From Streptomyces sp. NBC_00659 (lineage in GTDB: Bacteria > Actinomycetota > Actinomycetes > Streptomycetales > Streptomycetaceae), in assembly GCF_036226925.1 (NCBI RefSeq), contig NZ_CP109031.1, positions 6,262,001 to 6,326,000 on the forward strand: a stretch of DNA of 64,000 bases, written 5' to 3'. Below the pieces are notes generated by a model, which was not told where the DNA came from, ran no database searches, and saw only the letters and a list, made by a program, of their open reading frames with translations. This document shows, piece after piece, positions 61,051-64,000 of the stretch (its first letter is position 1; each line of letters starts with the position of its first letter). The position numbers were made by a program, and so were the translations under genes.

Positions 61051-62012
61051 GCCTTGCCCCTCTCACTGCCGAGCCCGAGCATGTTCGTCTTGATCTTGTG
61101 GAACACGGTCGGCGGCAGGCTGCGGCTGGAGCCGCGGGCGTAGTAGCGCTCCAGGTAGTACTGGAAGACGCTGAACACGCTGGTCATGGCCAGGTACCAG
61201 ATGGAGGCGACGAACAGCATCTCCATCACGGCGTACGACGTGGAGCCGATCGCCGAGGTGGAGCGCAGCAGCTCGTTGTACGTGACCGCGTACACCAGCG
61301 ACGAGGTCTTCAGCATGTTGATGAACTCGTTGCCGGTCGGCGGCACGATGACACGCATCGCCTGCGGGATCACGATCCGGCGCAGCGTCTTGGTGTGGCT
61401 CATGCCGAGCGCGTGCGCGGCCTCCGTCTGACCCTCGTCGACGGCCAGCAGGCCGGCGCGGCAGATCTCGGCCATGTACGCGGCCTCGTTCAGACCGAGA
61501 CCCAGCAGGGCGCACATGAACGGAGTCATGACGTCCGTCATCTCGTTCTTGTAGATCGGACCGAGATTCAGAACGGGGAAGATCAGCGCCAGGTTGAACC
61601 ACAGCAGCAGCTGGACGTACACCGGCGTGCCGCGGAAGAACCAGATGTACAGCCAGGCGACCGAGCTGGTCACCGGGTTCTTCGAGAGCCGCATCACCGC
61701 GAGGACGACGCCCAGCACCACGCCCACGATCATGGCGAGCACGCTGATCAGCAGCGTGCGGCCGGCGCCCTGGACGACACTGGACACGAAGAGCTGGTCG
61801 CCCACCGTGGACCACATGATGTTGCCCTGGGAGAAGGCGTAGATCAGCGCCACCAGGAGCGCGACGACGATGATGCCGCTGACCCACCGGCCCCAGTGCC
61901 GGACGGGGATCGCCTTGATGGCTTCCGGGGACGGCCCGGACGCCCCGCTCTTGGACACCGCGTCGCCCGGGGGCGGGGTGTCCGAGGGGGACTTGTCGAG
62001 ATTGTCAGTCAC
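61047..62012 (-). CDS. Polar amino acid ABC transporter permease
   Basis: A 321-aa permease. A Pro/Ser-rich N-terminal tail of about 40 residues precedes five to six membrane helices; the EAA loop is seen in [24 protein letters not shown]. Only one permease gene is present, so a homodimer is expected. It lies 28 bp after the binding-protein gene. Confidence 0.93.
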   Translation of the reverse strand: MTDNLDKSPSDTPPPGDAVSKSGASGPSPEAIKAIPVRHWGRWVSGIIVVALLVALIYAFSQGNIMWSTVGDQLFVSSVVQGAGRTLLISVLAMIVGVVLGVVLAVMRLSKNPVTSSVAWLYIWFFRGTPVYVQLLLWFNLALIFPVLNLGPIYKNEMTDVMTPFMCALLGLGLNEAAYMAEICRAGLLAVDEGQTEAAHALGMSHTKTLRRIVIPQAMRVIVPPTGNEFINMLKTSSLVYAVTYNELLRSTSAIGSTSYAVMEMLFVASIWYLAMTSVFSVFQYYLERYYARGSSRSLPPTVFHKIKTNMLGLGSERGKA

Positions 62013-62040
62013 GTGACTGCCCTTCAGTGGTGCGCTCGGC

Positions 62041-63000
62041 TTACTTGCCGCCGTTGATCGCGGACTGCTCGATCGCGCCGGACTGGGCGCCCCACTTCTC
62101 CAGCACCTTCTGGTACGAGCCGTCCTTGATGATCGCGTCGACGGCTTCCTTCAGCACGTCACGGAGCTCGGTGTTCTTCTTGCTGAGGACGATGCCGAAG
62201 GGGCCGGCGTCGTACTGCTTGTTGATGACCTCGAAGGCCTTGCCGCCGTCGGCCTTGTTGGCCAGGTCGACCGCCACCGGGTAGTCGTTGATGCCGGCCA
62301 CCGCGCCGCCCGACTTCACGCGGGTCTGGGCCTCGGTGTCGTTGTCGAACGACTCGATGTTGATGGCCTTCTTGCCGCCGTCCGTGCACTTCTTGGACTG
62401 GTCCTTGAGGGCCGTCTCGTACGTCGTGCCCCGCTGTACCGCGACGGTCCTGCCGCAGAGGTCCTCGAGGCCCTTGATGCCCTCGGGGTTGCCCTTCTTC
62501 ACGTAGATGGCCGTACCGGCCGTGAAGTAGTCCACGAAGTCGACGCCCTCGCCGAGCTTCTTGCCCTTGTCGTCCAGGCCTTCCTGGCGCTGCTTGTTGT
62601 CCGTGATGGACGACATCGCGATGTCGTAGCGGCCGGAGTTGACGGCCGTGATCAGGCCGTCGAAGGAGCCCGAGGTGAAGGTGAACTTCACGCCGAGCTG
62701 CTTGCCCAGCGCGTCGGCCAGGTCGGGGTCGACGCCGACGATCTTGCCGCCGTCGACCGACTCCATGGGGGCGTACTCGGCGTTCGTGCCGACCTTGATG
62801 ACGCCCGCGTCCTGGATCTTCTTGGGCAGCTTGGAGAACAGCGGAGCGCTGTTGGACTTGGCGGACTCCGTGGAGCTGCCGCCGCCGTCGTTCGTCTGGT
62901 CACCGCAGCCGGTGAGGATCAGGGCGCCGGCGACCGCGATCGCACCGACCGCTGCTATCCGGGACCGGGCGGTGGTACGACGGGTGGTGCGTGCGGTCAT
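62041..63000 (-). CDS. Polar amino acid-binding lipoprotein
   Basis: A 319-aa family 3 solute-binding protein. The signal peptide ends in the lipobox LTGC (Cys32), followed by a Gly/Ser linker. The ligand core includes VGTNAEYAPMESVDGGKIVGVDPDL and YDIAMSSITDNKQRQEG. Substrates are probably glutamate, glutamine or a similar amino acid. It leads the operon. Confidence 0.93.
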   Translation of the reverse strand: MTARTTRRTTARSRIAAVGAIAVAGALILTGCGDQTNDGGGSSTESAKSNSAPLFSKLPKKIQDAGVIKVGTNAEYAPMESVDGGKIVGVDPDLADALGKQLGVKFTFTSGSFDGLITAVNSGRYDIAMSSITDNKQRQEGLDDKGKKLGEGVDFVDYFTAGTAIYVKKGNPEGIKGLEDLCGRTVAVQRGTTYETALKDQSKKCTDGGKKAINIESFDNDTEAQTRVKSGGAVAGINDYPVAVDLANKADGGKAFEVINKQYDAGPFGIVLSKKNTELRDVLKEAVDAIIKDGSYQKVLEKWGAQSGAIEQSAINGGK

Positions 63001-63539
63001 GAGGGTTCCTCCGGCGGATCAGGGAGTAGCCGATAGGTCGACGGAAACACACACCTTCGAGTGTCGCGACCTCGTGTAATGACGGCATCTTGCCATTCGG
63101 ACGGCGGGATTCACGGTGCCCGCCATGTCAAAATCGGATAACGGGTGACCCCCGAACCATTACCGGCCGGTCACGTACGACCGGATCATGTGCGGGAATC
63201 GTCCCCTCCGGCCGGAAGATCTTCGGTGCCGCGCAAGAAGCGGAAGACCGCTAGGCGGCACTCACACCCGAACGAGGACATATCCGGAAGTGTCAATGGA
63301 TCCAGGCATGAATCATCTCACCGCCATGTGATCTTGGCTCTATGGACTCGTCCTCGGCACCGTCCGTCCGGTAAGAAGGTTCTTTACACCCCTCATCCGG
63401 GGCTCAGGGCGCGTGTGCGGCGCGCCCGTCGCGCAGCGGCCCGTACGCAACCACGGCGGCAGGGCCTGCGCGGTGCCCGCCCACCCCTCAACCAGGAGTG
63501 GTCACCCTCAAACAATGAAGACTTAAGGGGTAAAACAAA
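63001..63539. other. Intergenic region between the ABC operon and malic enzyme
   Basis: The 539 bp contain the divergent promoters. AAGGGG (63525-63530) is the ribosome binding site of the malic enzyme. Candidate frames in it lack a ribosome binding site and family features. No RNA gene was recognised. Confidence 0.6.
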
Positions 63540-64000
63540 GTGGCAGCGGAGATCGTCAATCCTCGCAGCGACAGCAGTACGGATCACGAAGGCGGGGCCG
63601 AGCCCCTCGATGCCTTCGACCCGGCTTTCGCGCTGCACCGCGGCGGCAAGATGGCTGTGCAAGCCACTGTGCCCATCCGCGACAAGGACGACCTGTCCCT
63701 GGCTTACACGCCCGGCGTCGCGAAGGTGTGCAGCGCGATCGCCGAGCAGCCGGAACTCGTCCATGACTACACGTGGAAGTCGTCCGTGGTCGCTGTGGTG
63801 ACCGACGGGACGGCAGTGCTCGGGCTCGGTGACATCGGCCCGGAGGCCTCGCTCCCCGTCATGGAGGGCAAGGCCATCCTGTTCAAGCAGTTCGGCGGTG
63901 TGGACGCGGTGCCGATCGCGCTCGCCTGCACCGGCGTCGACGAGATCGTCGAGACGGTGGTCCGGCTCGCTCCCTCGTTCGGCGGCGTCAATCTGGAGGA
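63540..64000 (+). CDS. NAD(P)-dependent malic enzyme (5' part, runs off the window)
   Basis: The frame opens at GTG with AAGGGG 9 nt upstream and stays open to the window edge (153 codons). It shows LSLAYTPGVAKVC, VAVVTDGTAVLGLGDIGPEA and VMEGKAILFKQFGGVDAVPI, the N-terminal malic domain with the catalytic Tyr and the first dinucleotide motif. The enzyme decarboxylates malate to pyruvate. Cofactor preference cannot be judged from this part. Confidence 0.93.
   Translation, partial: MAAEIVNPRSDSSTDHEGGAEPLDAFDPAFALHRGGKMAVQATVPIRDKDDLSLAYTPGVAKVCSAIAEQPELVHDYTWKSSVVAVVTDGTAVLGLGDIGPEASLPVMEGKAILFKQFGGVDAVPIALACTGVDEIVETVVRLAPSFGGVNLE

Overview
The window is chromosomal DNA of a Streptomyces. 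The evidence is very high GC with third-position GC bias, the SigR/RsrA, SigH/PrsH, WblE and DasR regulators, nickel superoxide dismutase, an epi-isozizaene/albaflavenone terpene pair and a class Ia ribonucleotide reductase behind a cobalamin riboswitch. From memory, gene order matches the S. coelicolor core segment from about SCO5204 to SCO5261. No prophage, integrated plasmid or CRISPR array was seen. Accessory DNA is limited to small repeats, one MITE-like palindrome and a few small unknown genes.

Layout. 0-5 kb: two identical initiator tRNAs flank a Sel1-repeat gene, followed by a Fur regulator, a CBS-domain protein and HisN. 5-11 kb: TetR and an SMR transporter converge on a degenerate tandem repeat; then aroA-rsgA, an M50-like peptidase, an SRAP/YedK protein and an alpha/beta hydrolase. 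11-17 kb: sigR-rsrA with its own SigR-type promoter and two SigR start sites, two overlapping HD-domain membrane proteins (one degenerate), a TPR protein and peptide deformylase. 17-20 kb: epi-isozizaene synthase and CYP170A1, translationally coupled. 20-28 kb: the nrdAB region with a B12 riboswitch, NrdR-like boxes and an NrdS-like regulator, then a GNAT protein and a sodium:solute symporter. 28-36 kb: the chitobiose/N-acetylglucosamine locus (dasR, dasABC, nagZ, nagB) with several DasR operator-like sites, one of them in front of an unrelated sensor kinase. 36-45 kb: a PdtaS-like kinase, wblE, a lipid kinase, sigH-prsH, a UBP zinc finger, a Na+/H+ antiporter, a PLP enzyme and an amidase.

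45.8-48.6 kb is the most interesting part. An EshA-type protein, which is a Family 2B encapsulin shell carrying a cyclic-nucleotide-binding domain, is followed by a polyprenyl diphosphate synthase with a disordered Pro/Arg/Gly-rich N-terminus. This has the organisation of a protein nanocompartment with its cargo enzyme, and a hairpin between the genes could set the shell:cargo ratio.

48.6-57.6 kb holds accessory small genes: GNAT, a small zinc ribbon, a YCII/ECF sigma pair, DUF952, VOC proteins coupled to an ATP-grasp-like protein, a MITE-like palindrome, AraC and membrane proteins. 57.7-64 kb: sodN/sodX, a CGNR regulator, a methyltransferase, a glutamate-type ABC transporter and the start of malic enzyme, which runs off the window.

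All assignments come from reading motifs and context. No database search was run.
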